The translations under genes were made by a program, and so were the position numbers. Below the pieces are notes generated by a model that worked only from the letters and a program-made list of their open reading frames with translations, did no database searches and was not told the DNA's origin. Positions 1 through 8,755 of a stretch of DNA of 64,000 nt are shown one piece after another. Positions within the stretch are counted from its first letter, which is position 1. Each line of letters starts with the position of its first letter. The stretch is from IMCC2047 sp041395865 (GTDB lineage Bacteria; Pseudomonadota; Gammaproteobacteria; Pseudomonadales; IMCC2047). The stretch spans positions 62,001 to 126,000 of the forward strand of contig JAWKZQ010000002.1 in the NCBI GenBank assembly GCA_041395865.1, read 5' to 3'.

Positions 1-652
1 CCAGATAACGGAAGGCAATATCCTCCAGCTCCCACTTGATGTACCCGATGCCCAGGCGGTGAGCCAAGGGCGCGTACACCTCACTGACATGGCGGGCAAT
101 ACGCTGCTTGAACTCGGTGGGTTCGTTTTTGATCGCCCGAATCGCCCAGGTGCGCTCGGCCAGTTTAATGAGCGCAACGCGCACATCGTCCACCATGGCC
201 ACCAGCATTTTGCGCACATTCTCAATCTGGTTCTGGCCGCCAAGGTCGGTGTCGTTCTGGGGCTGGTGCAGGGTGGTGATGGCATCCATCTGCTGGACAC
301 CCTCGATCAGTTTGGCCACTGTCTTGCCGAACGCCACTTCGACGTCCTCAAGACTCAGGCGTTCCTCGCGCACAGCGCGGCACAGGATACCCGCCACCAG
401 GCTATCACTGTCCAGTTGCAGGCCCGCCAGGATTTCAGCAATTTCCAGACCGGCAAAAAAGCAGTTGCCGTAACTGTAGTCACCACCCTCTTCCGCGTGT
501 GAGCGCAACGCAATATCCTGCGCCAGCTCACAGGCGGCACGAATGGCAGTCATATCCTCCAACCCCAGGGTGGACTGCATTTGTTCCACCCAGGCATCGT
601 TATTAATGCGCCCTTCGGCAACTTCAGGCTGGAGCTTACGTACTTGAACCAT
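1..652 (-). CDS. relA: RelA (p)ppGpp synthetase, N-terminal part (cut by window edge)
   Basis: This is the first ~217 residues of a RelA/SpoT-family protein, starting MVQVRKLQPEVAEGR. RelA makes (p)ppGpp on stalled ribosomes during amino-acid starvation. The N-terminal HD-hydrolase region is present, but where SpoT has an intact HD box this protein reads CRAVREERLSLEDV, i.e. degenerate. That favours RelA (synthetase only) over bifunctional SpoT. The segment TWAIRAIKNEPTEFKQRIAREV followed by YAPLAHRLG and IKWELEDIAFRYL is typical of the family. The synthetase, TGS and ACT domains lie beyond the left edge. It is downstream of rlmD on the same strand with an 18-bp gap, the usual gammaproteobacterial order. 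Confidence 0.93.
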   Translation of the reverse strand, partial: MVQVRKLQPEVAEGRINNDAWVEQMQSTLGLEDMTAIRAACELAQDIALRSHAEEGGDYSYGNCFFAGLEIAEILAGLQLDSDSLVAGILCRAVREERLSLEDVEVAFGKTVAKLIEGVQQMDAITTLHQPQNDTDLGGQNQIENVRKMLVAMVDDVRVALIKLAERTWAIRAIKNEPTEFKQRIARHVSEVYAPLAHRLGIGYIKWELEDIAFRYL

Positions 653-670
653 GAGTAATTTCGTTATTGT

Positions 671-2002
671 TTATTCGTAATCAAAGACAGCAATGGACTC
701 CACATGTGCCGTGTGTGGAAACATATCCAAAACGCCCGCCGCTTTCAAAGTATAGCCATGCAATTTCAATTCGCCGGCATCGCGCGCCAGTGTAGCCGGA
801 TTACAGGAAACATACACAATACGCTTGGCCTTGAAGCGAGCAATTTTCTGCACCATCTCCAATGCGCCGGAACGGGGCGGGTCGATCAGAATCTTGTCGA
901 AACCCTGCACAGACCAAGGCTGGTGATCGAAATCCTGGGTCAGGTCCGCCGCATAGAATTCGACATTTTCCAGCTGGTTATGGCGTGCGTTTTCGTAACC
1001 CCGCTTCACCATCGCCTCACTGCCCTCGACACCGACAACCGCAGCACCGCGGCTGGCCAACGGAATGGTGAAGTTACCCAGTCCGCAGAACAAGTCCAGT
1101 ACCCGCTCGTCAGGCTGAACATCCAGGTAATCCAGCGCTAAATGTACGACCTTGCGGTTAATTTCCGCATTGACCTGGGTAAAGTCCATCGGGTGAAAAC
1201 GCATCTCCACACCAAACTCCTCCAGGCGGTAAGTCAGGCGATCGTCGCTCTCCTGTGGCCATAACTTGGAGACCGTATCCGGGCCGCCCGGTTGCAGGTA
1301 AATATGGAAATTGTGCGTCTGCCCAAAGGCCGTCAGTGCCGCCAGGTCTGATTCGCTGAGGGTTTCCAGGTTGCGGAACACCAACGCCACAATATCATCG
1401 CCGATCGCCACTTCGATCTGGGCGATGGTGCGGAAAGCATCCAGTGATTTGATAAACGCGCGCAGCGCCTGAATCCGGTTGCCCAAGCGCTCATCAAGAA
1501 TATGGCACTGCTCAATATCGGTGATAAAACTATTGCCCTTCTCGCGAAACCCCACCAACACCTCATCGCGTTTGGCGACATAGCGCACGCCCAGGCGCGC
1601 CTTGCGACGGTAGCCGTAGGTAGGCCCAGTCACGGGTTCCAGCAAGATTTCCGGCTTCAATTCACCGAAATGCTGGAGGTGCTCCAACAGTGTCGACTGC
1701 TTGTATTCAATCTGCGCCTGGCTGTCGAAATGCTGCAGGCTGCAGCCTCCGCAAATCGAGGCCTGGGCACAGCGCGGTTCGACACGCTGTGGCGAAGCGG
1801 TAATCACCGATTCCACCTTGCCCTCTTCGTAGCGACTGCGTTGACTGGTAATAAGCGCATTCACCGTTTCGCCCGGCAGGGCGCCTTCGACAAAAACGCG
1901 CTTGCCGTCACGCAGCGCCAAACCACGGCCTTCGTGGCTCAGGCCATCAATGGTTAATTGTGCCGCTTCCGGCTCTCTGTATTTTCTTCTGCGTCGGGCC
2001 AT
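671..2002 (-). CDS. rlmD: 23S rRNA (uracil-1939-C5)-methyltransferase RlmD
   Basis: 443 aa, the normal RlmD/RumA length; it methylates U1939 of 23S rRNA using SAM. An N-terminal TRAM domain (about residues 10-70) is followed by the [4Fe-4S] ligands C78, C84 and C87 in a CxxxxxCGGC pattern, with the fourth probably in DIEQCHILD near residue 165. The SAM-binding motif is DLFCGLGNF. IDPPRSG follows, and the catalytic cysteine is C400 in VSCNPATLARD. The N-terminus is very basic (MARRRRKYRE). It lies just upstream of relA and is probably co-transcribed with it. Confidence 0.95.
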   Translation of the reverse strand: MARRRRKYREPEAAQLTIDGLSHEGRGLALRDGKRVFVEGALPGETVNALITSQRSRYEEGKVESVITASPQRVEPRCAQASICGGCSLQHFDSQAQIEYKQSTLLEHLQHFGELKPEILLEPVTGPTYGYRRKARLGVRYVAKRDEVLVGFREKGNSFITDIEQCHILDERLGNRIQALRAFIKSLDAFRTIAQIEVAIGDDIVALVFRNLETLSESDLAALTAFGQTHNFHIYLQPGGPDTVSKLWPQESDDRLTYRLEEFGVEMRFHPMDFTQVNAEINRKVVHLALDYLDVQPDERVLDLFCGLGNFTIPLASRGAAVVGVEGSEAMVKRGYENARHNQLENVEFYAADLTQDFDHQPWSVQGFDKILIDPPRSGALEMVQKIARFKAKRIVYVSCNPATLARDAGELKLHGYTLKAAGVLDMFPHTAHVESIAVFDYE

Positions 2003-2108
2003 ATGATCTCTACCGCTGCTAATACTGCCCGGTCCGGACAGAAAGACTTGACTGCTAATATAGGGGTCGCAGCGGGCGAATCAATGCCTGCCGCGAATTT
2101 CCGAATTC

Positions 2109-3017
2109 CTAAAAGACGTTGGTGGACAGGTAGCGATCGCCGCGATCACAAATAATCGCCACAATCACCGCATTCTCGACCTCTGCGGACAGGCGCAATG
2201 CCGCCGCTACCGCACCGCCGGATGACACACCGCAGAAAATACCCTCTTCCCTGGCCAGCCGGCGCATGGTGACTTCAGCCTCGTCCTGGCCAATATCCAG
2301 CACACGGTCGACCCGTTCACGGTTAAAGATTTTCGGCATATACGCCGCCGGCCAGCGGCGAATGCCCGGAATGCTGGCACCGTCCTGCGGCTGCAGGCCG
2401 ATAATTTCGATCGCCGGGTTTTGCTCCTTCAGGTAACGGGACGTGCCCATAATGGTGCCCGTCGTGCCCATGGAGCTGACAAAGTGTGTGATGGTCCCCT
2501 GGGTTTGCTGCCAGATTTCCGGCCCCGTGGTTTCGTAGTGCGCCTGCGGGTTATCCATATTGCCGAACTGGTCCAGCACCTTGCCCTTGCCTTCGGCCTG
2601 CATCTGGTCGGCCAAATCGCGCGCGCCCTCCATACTGGCCTCCTTCGGCACCAGCACCAACTCCGCACCGTAGGCCGCCATCGCCGCCTTGCGCTCCTCG
2701 CTCATGTGATCCGGCATGATCAACACCATCTTGTAACCCTTGATTGCCGCCGCCATCGCCAGTGCAATACCGGTATTACCACTGGTCGCCTCAATCAGGG
2801 TATCGCCGGGCTTGATATCGCCACGCGCCTCGGCACGCTGGATCATGCTCAGCGCCGGGCGATCCTTCACCGAACCGGCCGGGTTATTCCCCTCCAGTTT
2901 CAGCAGGATAGTATTGGTGGTATCCCCCGCCATGCGCTGCAACCGCACCAACGGCGTATTGCCCACACAGCTCTCAATAGTCGGGAATTCAATGGAGTTT
3001 TTATCATCTACGGACAT
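2109..3017 (-). CDS. cysM: Cysteine synthase B (O-acetylserine sulfhydrylase)
   Basis: 302 aa PLP enzyme of the cysteine synthase family. It makes cysteine (or S-sulfocysteine from thiosulfate) from O-acetylserine. The PLP lysine is K51 in NPAGSVKDR. The substrate loop TSGNTG is near residue 80, and the C-terminal phosphate-binding SSGGA is present (CGVSSGGAVAAAL). Length, the EGNNPAGSVKDR form and the short C-terminus fit CysM better than CysK. It sits alone upstream of rlmD, separated by ~105 bp with no clear terminator. Confidence 0.93.
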   Translation of the reverse strand: MSVDDKNSIEFPTIESCVGNTPLVRLQRMAGDTTNTILLKLEGNNPAGSVKDRPALSMIQRAEARGDIKPGDTLIEATSGNTGIALAMAAAIKGYKMVLIMPDHMSEERKAAMAAYGAELVLVPKEASMEGARDLADQMQAEGKGKVLDQFGNMDNPQAHYETTGPEIWQQTQGTITHFVSSMGTTGTIMGTSRYLKEQNPAIEIIGLQPQDGASIPGIRRWPAAYMPKIFNRERVDRVLDIGQDEAEVTMRRLAREEGIFCGVSSGGAVAAALRLSAEVENAVIVAIICDRGDRYLSTNVF

Positions 3018-3227
3018 AGCAATCAGGCCCTGTTTTTCAAGGCCGCTATGATACGGGTAAACGCAGAATAGGCAAAATAATCGGGCAAACTAATTTTATG
3101 GTGACGGGGGATAAGCCTTAGGGTAACCCCCTCTAACAAATTTTCCTAACTTCCAACCTCAAGCGAAAAATAGATCGGGGCCTCTGCATCCTGCTACTTG
3201 TGAAACCCCTTATGCTCTTTAATACTC

Positions 3228-3480
3228 AAACGCGCGTAATAACATTCCAACAGTTTGAAATCTGTTCAAGTTTCAGACAGTTAGCTTAAATATTGGTTTG
3301 ATAACACGCACAAACAAGTGAGATAACGCGCACTTGAGACCTTTAGTTTATACTCAGAAAGGATTCTGAGATGATCTTAAAAATCCTTTCAAATTAATCG
3401 CCTAAACGCTTTATGCCGAATATCAAAATCGGCAAAACGCCTATACCTGATATGCAAATATTAGTCTCAAGGAATGAAGG
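3228..3480 (+). promoter_or_regulatory. Duplicated integron leader / attI-like region without integrase
   Basis: This region is an inverted, diverged copy of the leader upstream of intI. Three blocks are identical to the reverse complement of that leader: 3417-3440 (24 bp, matches 51953-51976), 3378-3394 (17 bp, matches 51999-52015) and 3353-3371 (19 bp, matches 52023-52041). The gaps are 22 and 6 bp here against 22 and 7 bp there. GATAACGCGCAC-like repeats recur at 3228, 3300 and 3322. Near 3458 the attI core appears as ATTAGTC where the functional copy has GTTAGGG. No integrase or remnant is seen between here and cysM. The region directly precedes a gene that ends in an attC site. Confidence 0.75.
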
Positions 3481-3496
3481 AATGAAGGAATAACAT

Positions 3497-4936
3497 ATGG
3501 GTAAAATAAAAAATCCAGCTACAATCTCAAGTGAATTCAGCATTGATGTTGCTGTTCTGGAGAAGCTGGGGGTTGTGAATTCATTACTAAATACAGACAC
3601 CCTCGTATTCATTGACCCACTACTGCTAGAAGATAGTACTCACGAAGAAATCAGAGTCGGAGCTTATCAATCATATAGAGTACGATTCGAGAAAATTATA
3701 AAGCTTTTAGCTGCATCCAAGGCTCAGAATGACGTTCCCTGGAGGAATGCCAAGAGACTATTCCACTTCTCTGAAATCAGCTGGACCTGTCTTGGGTATG
3801 GCACAACGGTTAAAGGCTCTGGATTCGGAAAGGATTTAGTGTCCAGCACACTGAACACAGCTTCAGAGATTGTCGCACTTGGTGTTGATGATATCGACCT
3901 TTTTATGGCATTAGCACTATTCGAGGAGGGCATTGGACCTGACCGAATAAGCGACATGACAACTAATATTATTCTAGGAGACCTAATTTCCTTCTCAACT
4001 AGAATTAATAAGACACTCAATATACCAACGAAAAAATTTAAGGTTAGAGCTAATACGTATGATTTGGTTGTTAACCCATATTCAGATCAACCATTAATCT
4101 TTGTACCTAATGACATAGTCCGTGATTTGCCGATAGCTTCAGATTGGAGCGATATATCAAGAGTTGTTAGAGAAAACGAAGAGCTTAGAGAAAGAGTCAA
4201 TGATCACGTAGGTGAAATTTGGGCCACGATGACCAAAAAAGATAAGCAGAGATTGAAGAAGGCTGCTCTGAGAAGTAAAGAGGCCTTCCAGCAAGTAATG
4301 GATATGATCCGTGAAGTTGACCCAAAACCATACGACTTTAAAAGTGATAAAAATGGTGAGACGTTCTGGACTGAACTCTTAAGCAGAATAGCTAAAGATT
4401 ACCCCTACGACTTATCCAGTTATGCAGATAGAAAACTACAACCCAAAGACGTAGTAGAAATAGTAAATAAGATACTAGAGCAGTTTCAGGACCTAATTGA
4501 AAATAAGGGCCTATGGAAAGAGCTATGGGATGAAAGTGGAAAACCCAGAAAAGAAAAGGCATCGCAACGGCTTTTCTTTGCAGTTGCCTATAGTTACTGC
4601 AAAGCGAACAATATTGATTTAACCCCTGAGGCAGATTCAGGCAATGGGCCTGTGGATTTCAAAGTTTCCCAAGGGTTCGTCTCCAAATTAGTAGTTGAAG
4701 TTAAATTATCCACAAATGGTAATTTGGTGCATGGCTACGAGAAGCAACTTGAAATCTATAAAAAAGCTGATGATACTGATTTAGGCATTTTCCTAATTAT
4801 TGACGTAGGTGGAATTGGGAAGAAATACGATCAAGTTCAAAAGCTACGAAACGAATTTATAAAAGATCACGGTAAAGCATCTGAGATTTGGTATATCGAT
4901 GGCAATCAAAAGGCATCCGCAAGCAAAAGAGTCTAA
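3497..4936 (+). CDS. Cassette-borne protein with C-terminal PD-(D/E)XK nuclease-like domain
   Basis: 479 aa, family not recognised. The C-terminal ~110 residues look like a restriction-nuclease fold. An acidic residue (E378) precedes GNGPVDF with D387, then VVEVKLS with E401 and K403 (D-x13-E-x-K), then GYEKQLEIYKKA with Q417, as in RecB-like enzymes. The first ~370 residues are helical and charged with no motif I can name. The start is ATG after repeated GAAGGAA (good ribosome site). Base composition is clearly more AT-rich than its neighbours, indicating transfer. The stop codon lies inside an attC site (4931-4998) and the 5' side abuts an attI-like leader, so this is an integron cassette. 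A defence or DNA-processing role is inference only. Confidence 0.8.
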   Translation: MGKIKNPATISSEFSIDVAVLEKLGVVNSLLNTDTLVFIDPLLLEDSTHEEIRVGAYQSYRVRFEKIIKLLAASKAQNDVPWRNAKRLFHFSEISWTCLGYGTTVKGSGFGKDLVSSTLNTASEIVALGVDDIDLFMALALFEEGIGPDRISDMTTNIILGDLISFSTRINKTLNIPTKKFKVRANTYDLVVNPYSDQPLIFVPNDIVRDLPIASDWSDISRVVRENEELRERVNDHVGEIWATMTKKDKQRLKKAALRSKEAFQQVMDMIREVDPKPYDFKSDKNGETFWTELLSRIAKDYPYDLSSYADRKLQPKDVVEIVNKILEQFQDLIENKGLWKELWDESGKPRKEKASQRLFFAVAYSYCKANNIDLTPEADSGNGPVDFKVSQGFVSKLVVEVKLSTNGNLVHGYEKQLEIYKKADDTDLGIFLIIDVGGIGKKYDQVQKLRNEFIKDHGKASEIWYIDGNQKASASKRV

Positions 4937-4998
4937 CGAAAACTTGCTGCAGAACAATTTACACTTGAACCAATAGCTCTCTGTGCTGGTCGTTAAAT
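4931..4998 (+). repeat. attC recombination site of the lone cassette
   Basis: 68-bp attC-like site. R'' is GTCTAAC (4931-4937, containing the TAA stop of the upstream gene) and R' is GTTAAAT (4992-4998), matching RYYYAAC and GTTRRRY. The outer arms pair (TAACGA with TCGTTA). Inner arms around GCTGCAGAAC and CTGTGCTGG pair imperfectly, as expected of attC. Its sequence differs from the attC sites of the main array. Confidence 0.75.
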
Positions 4999-5555
4999 GG
5001 GACGTATTTATTTTAGCGATCTTTGACAAACTATCATTTCGCCCTTCGGGCCGAATTTATTTTCTTTGCCGCCAAAGAAAACGAACCAAAAGAAAAGCCG
5101 CTCTGAGCCATCATCGGCGACGCCGATACCCTGCGCGACTCGAAAACTAACCGCCGCAGCGGGACTCGCCTTGTAAAGATAGTTAATCTTCAAAAGGCTC
5201 AAACAGTCCTCGCTACTGTGTCCCGTTAGTTCTCTCCGTTGCCCGGCGATTCCCAAGAGAAATAAAGCGGCTCTGTAGCCAATTTATGCCCTCACCCCTT
5301 TAAGCGCAGCCGAGCATTGCAGGTTTTAGGCGGAAATAAGCGAAGATTGTCTGAGGCCGTCAGGCCGAGTTGCTGAGCGCCGCCTGAAACCGAAACGCGC
5401 AGGGAACCCAAAGCGGGCAAGCGTCAGGGGGCGCGAGGGATTGATAAGGGAGACGCGACCATCTCCCTTGTCTCGCCAAAATGGCGAAACAAGGCTAGGC
5501 AAACATGAATAGAGTGGAACCCGGCCCGTAGGCCGGAATGACGAGATGTTGTGAC
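4999..5555. repeat. Non-coding hairpin-rich segment, probable dispersed intergenic repeat
   Basis: 557 bp between the attC and pdxJ with no convincing gene. It holds several inverted repeats: TTCGCCCTTCGGGCCGAA at ~5038, a stem CTTGTCTCGCC/GGCGAAACAAG (5467-5493), and CCCGGCCCGTAGGCCGG near 5520. A short leftward open frame (5008-5256) has an F/W-rich translation and no ribosome site. From memory, similar sequence occurs as a repeat between genes of related marine and soil gammaproteobacteria. That is not demonstrable from one copy in this window. Confidence 0.4.
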
Positions 5556-6302
5556 TTAATTTCTGGGGCACGCATCCAGCATCAACATCTTCATCTCCGC
5601 CACTGCCGCTTTGAGGCCGGTAAAGATCGCACGCGCCATAATGCCGTGGCCGATATTCAGCTCGTAAATGCCGGGGATCGCCGCGATTTCTTCGACGTTG
5701 TGATAATGCAGGCCGTGGCCCGCATTGACGATCAGATCCTGCTCCCGCGCATAGGCGACGCCTTCGTAGATACGCTCCAACTCTTTGGACTGCTGCTTAT
5801 CATCCTCAGCATCGGCATAGTGGCCGGTGTGAATTTCGATATAGGGCGCGCCGCAACGAACCGCCGCGTCGATCTGCTCCGGATCGGCATCGATAAACAA
5901 GGATACCTTGATACCCGCAGCAGTCAGTTTCCGGGTCACATCCTTGATGCGGGCTTCCTGCGAAACCACATCCAGGCCGCCCTCCGTGGTGAGCTCTTCA
6001 CGCTTTTCCGGCACCAGGCAGCAGTACTCGGGTTTAATCTCCAGCGCAAACTTCACCATTTCATCGGTGGCAGCCATTTCCAGGTTCATGCGTGTTTGCA
6101 GCACTTCCTTCAACAGGCGCACATCGCGTTCCTGGATGTGGCGGCGGTCTTCACGCAGGTGAATGGTGATGCCGTCGGCACCGGCCTCCTCCGCTTCAAT
6201 AGCCGCCTGGACAGGATCGGGGTAGCGCGTTCCGCGCGCCTCGCGCAGCGTTGCCACATGATCGATATTTACACCCAGCAGAATACGGTTTTTTGCGCTC
6301 AC
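5556..6302 (-). CDS. pdxJ: Pyridoxine 5'-phosphate synthase PdxJ
   Basis: 248 aa, full length. It condenses 3-amino-2-oxopropyl phosphate with deoxyxylulose 5-phosphate to give pyridoxine 5'-phosphate. The signature start GVNIDHVATLREARG is present, followed by ADGITIHLREDRRHI and the C-terminal GHGLHYHNV and ELNIGHGIMARA phosphate-binding loops. It is the last gene of the leftward lepA-lepB-DUF4845-rnc-era-recO-pdxJ run, 16 bp after recO. Confidence 0.95.
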   Translation of the reverse strand: MSAKNRILLGVNIDHVATLREARGTRYPDPVQAAIEAEEAGADGITIHLREDRRHIQERDVRLLKEVLQTRMNLEMAATDEMVKFALEIKPEYCCLVPEKREELTTEGGLDVVSQEARIKDVTRKLTAAGIKVSLFIDADPEQIDAAVRCGAPYIEIHTGHYADAEDDKQQSKELERIYEGVAYAREQDLIVNAGHGLHYHNVEEIAAIPGIYELNIGHGIMARAIFTGLKAAVAEMKMLMLDACPRN

Positions 6303-6318
6303 AATGGTTCCTTTCTCT

Positions 6319-7062
6319 TCAGTTGTTCTTTTCAGGGATAGGTTGGACAGGCACCAGCGTCGCCTGCCGGAACAGCTCTTTGCTCTTCAGGGGCCGGTTC
6401 CCCAGCAGGGGCGTTAACAGCAGCCGCATTAAACGTTTAGCGGCGCGGCGCACCTCCGGTATTTGGTAATCATCCCCGGCAATGGCACTCAGTTCAAGCG
6501 CCTTGAAGCTACGCGGCTGCTGTTGCGAATCGGGCATCCCGGGCAGCGGCAGCCATTCGTTATCGCCGCTCAGGTAATAAAAAGCCGCATCGGCCGGTTG
6601 GGGAAAACTCAGGCTATAACCGAGTGTTTCCAGCAGGCGCATTTCGAAGCAACGCAGCACCGCCTCAATCGGTTCATCCGGCCCCATTGTGGCCAGGGTC
6701 GCGATGGCCTGTTGATAGTGTTCGAACAGGGTTTCGCAGCTTTCCCCGGCTTTCAGCAACCGAACCAGCAGTTCATTGAGATACAGGGCGCTGAACAGGG
6801 CTTTGCCCTGCAGGCGCTGCAGGTTGCCGTTACTTTCCAAAACCCGCAGACTCTTTAGTTCGCCTTTGCCCTGCCAGCTGACCAGTAACGGGTAAAAGGG
6901 CTGTAACAGGCTGCGCTGCGGCGACTTGGCTCGACGCGCGCCCTTCACCACGGCACTCAAGCGCCCCACGTCAGGCACCAGGAAGTCAACGATCAGGCTG
7001 GTTTCGCGGTAGCTGCGGCTGTGCAGCACATAGGCGCGGTGTAGCTCAGCGGCAGCGTTCAT
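6319..7062 (-). CDS. recO: DNA repair protein RecO
   Basis: 247 aa. RecO helps load RecA onto SSB-coated DNA in the RecFOR pathway and anneals strands. The N-terminal OB fold is recognisable (YVLHSRSYRETSLIVDFLVPDVGRL, then VVKGARR at about residues 37-43). A helical middle contains YLNELLVRLL and the conserved FE.RLLETLGY. The C-terminal part is short and has no zinc-binding cysteines, as in many gammaproteobacterial RecO proteins. It lies 11 bp downstream of era. Confidence 0.92.
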   Translation of the reverse strand: MNAAAELHRAYVLHSRSYRETSLIVDFLVPDVGRLSAVVKGARRAKSPQRSLLQPFYPLLVSWQGKGELKSLRVLESNGNLQRLQGKALFSALYLNELLVRLLKAGESCETLFEHYQQAIATLATMGPDEPIEAVLRCFEMRLLETLGYSLSFPQPADAAFYYLSGDNEWLPLPGMPDSQQQPRSFKALELSAIAGDDYQIPEVRRAAKRLMRLLLTPLLGNRPLKSKELFRQATLVPVQPIPEKNN

Positions 7063-7073
7063 CGGAGCAGATT

Positions 7074-8036
7074 TTATCGGTCTTCGTAACCCAGACTACG
7101 CAACGCCCGCTCATCATCCGCCCAGCCGCCCTTGACCTTGACCCAGAGTTTCAGCATCACCTTGTAACCAAACATCTCTTCCATATCCAGGCGTGCATCG
7201 CGGCCAATGGCTTTAATCTGTTCGCCCTTGTTGCCGATGATGATTTTTTTCTGGCCACCCCGTTCCACCAGAATCAGAGCGTTGATATGCAGCACTTCCC
7301 CTTCCAGCTGGAAGGTTTCAATTTCGACGGTCACCTGATAGGGCAACTCATCGCCCAGGCGGCGCATGATTTTTTCCCTGACCAGCTCGGCAGCCATGAA
7401 ACGTTCGCTGCGGTCGGTAATCTGGTCTTCGGGAAAGTAATGCATGCCCTTGGGCAGACGGTCGCTAATCAGCTGTTCAAGGCGATCGACATTTCGCCCC
7501 TTGGCGGCGGACAAGGGCACCACTTCGGCAAAGTTCATGCGCTCGGCAAGCGTCTGCAAATGCGGTAGCAACTGATCCTTATCCTCCAGGCGGTCAACTT
7601 TATTCACCACCAGGATCACCGGACAGCTGACGCGCTGTACCTTCTCCAGCACCAGTTGGTCTTCATCGGTCCAGTGCGTGCGATCCACCACAAACACCAC
7701 CAGGTCCACATCGCTCAGGGCACTGGCAGCAGCACGGTTCATATAGCGGTTCAAGGCCTGGTCGCGACCCTTGTGCAGTCCGGGCGTGTCCACATACATC
7801 ACCTGCACGTGACCTTGCGTTTTGACACCAAGAATCTGGTGGCGGGTGGTCTGCGGTTTACGCGAGGTAATGCTGACTTTCTGGCCGAGAATACGGTTCA
7901 GCAGGGTGGATTTCCCTACATTGGGACGCCCGACAATCGCCACATAACCGGCCTTGGTCAGGTCACTGGCCTGTGGCGTCACGGCGCCCATTCGGGAAGC
8001 CCGCAACATTTCCTCAAGATCTTTATCTTCACTCAT
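7074..8036 (-). CDS. era: GTPase Era, 16S rRNA-binding ribosome assembly factor
   Basis: 320 aa. G motifs are in order: GRPNVGKST (about 36-44), switch region QTTRH, DTPGLH and NKVD. A C-terminal KH domain follows (LILVERGGQKKIIIGNKGEQIKAIG). Era binds the 3' end of 16S rRNA during 30S maturation and cell-cycle control. A ~25-residue N-terminal extension (MSEDKDLEEMLRASRMGAVTPQ) is longer than in E. coli. It lies between rnc and recO in the conserved order. Confidence 0.96.
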   Translation of the reverse strand: MSEDKDLEEMLRASRMGAVTPQASDLTKAGYVAIVGRPNVGKSTLLNRILGQKVSITSRKPQTTRHQILGVKTQGHVQVMYVDTPGLHKGRDQALNRYMNRAAASALSDVDLVVFVVDRTHWTDEDQLVLEKVQRVSCPVILVVNKVDRLEDKDQLLPHLQTLAERMNFAEVVPLSAAKGRNVDRLEQLISDRLPKGMHYFPEDQITDRSERFMAAELVREKIMRRLGDELPYQVTVEIETFQLEGEVLHINALILVERGGQKKIIIGNKGEQIKAIGRDARLDMEEMFGYKVMLKLWVKVKGGWADDERALRSLGYEDR

Positions 8037-8077
8037 ATACAGAATCGACCCGCTATCAAGCAGTTGGGATGGAGTGT

Positions 8078-8755
8078 CTACTTTTCACCCAGCGCATCCA
8101 GCGCTTTTTGCGCGGCTGCCTGTTCGGCATGGCGACGGCTGGTACCCTCAGCTTCAAAGGGTTCCGGCAGGGTGTCCACCTCGCAGGCAACCCGGAACAC
8201 CTGTTCGTGATCCTTGCCACTGGTGGATAGTATACGGTAATTCGGCAGCTCCTGTTTACGGGCCTGCAAATACTCCTGCAGGCGCGTTTTCGGATCCTTG
8301 AGCGTATCCTCAAGCGTCAAGGCATCTAGTCGACTTGCAAACAGGGCCAGGATTTTCTGCTGGCAGGTGGCAATATCGGCATCCAGGTAAATAGCGCCCA
8401 GAATCGCTTCAAAGGCATCGGCCAGCGTGGATTGACGGCGGAATCCGCCGCTTTTCATTTCTCCCTGACCAAGACGCAGGTAGTCTCCCAGGCTCAGCTC
8501 GCGGGCAATCTTGGCCAGCGTAACGCCCTTCACCAAACCCGCACGAAGGCGGCTGAGCTGGCCTTCGCGGGCATGACGGAAACGTTTGAAAAGCTCGTCG
8601 GCGATCACCCATCCCAGGATGGAGTCACCGAGAAATTCGAGGCGTTCATTGTGGCTCTTACCGTAACTGCTATGGGTAAGCGCCTTTTCAAGCAGGGTAA
8701 TATCGCGGAACTCGTAATCCAGAGCCCGCATCAACGATTTTAAATCAGACTTCAC
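8078..8755 (-). CDS. rnc: Ribonuclease III
   Basis: 225 aa, the standard length. The catalytic signature ERLEFLGDSIL is at about residues 38-48, with the second acidic cluster in LADAFEAILGAIYLD. The C-terminal double-stranded-RNA-binding domain starts near DPKTRLQEYLQ and ends with GTSRRHAEQAAAQKAL. It processes rRNA precursors and other duplex RNA. Its start overlaps the end of the DUF4845 gene by 4 bp, indicating translational coupling. Confidence 0.96.
   Translation of the reverse strand: MKSDLKSLMRALDYEFRDITLLEKALTHSSYGKSHNERLEFLGDSILGWVIADELFKRFRHAREGQLSRLRAGLVKGVTLAKIARELSLGDYLRLGQGEMKSGGFRRQSTLADAFEAILGAIYLDADIATCQQKILALFASRLDALTLEDTLKDPKTRLQEYLQARKQELPNYRILSTSGKDHEQVFRVACEVDTLPEPFEAEGTSRRHAEQAAAQKALDALGEK

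Noticed and set aside
3018..3227. Possible intI remnant beside the left leader
   Set aside because: I translated the minus strand mentally for integrase motifs (HTFRHSFA-like, GLRVSE-like) and found none.
5008..5256. 82-codon leftward frame in the intergenic repeat
   Set aside because: No ribosome site, odd F/W-rich composition, and it crosses palindromes; more likely a repeat than a gene.
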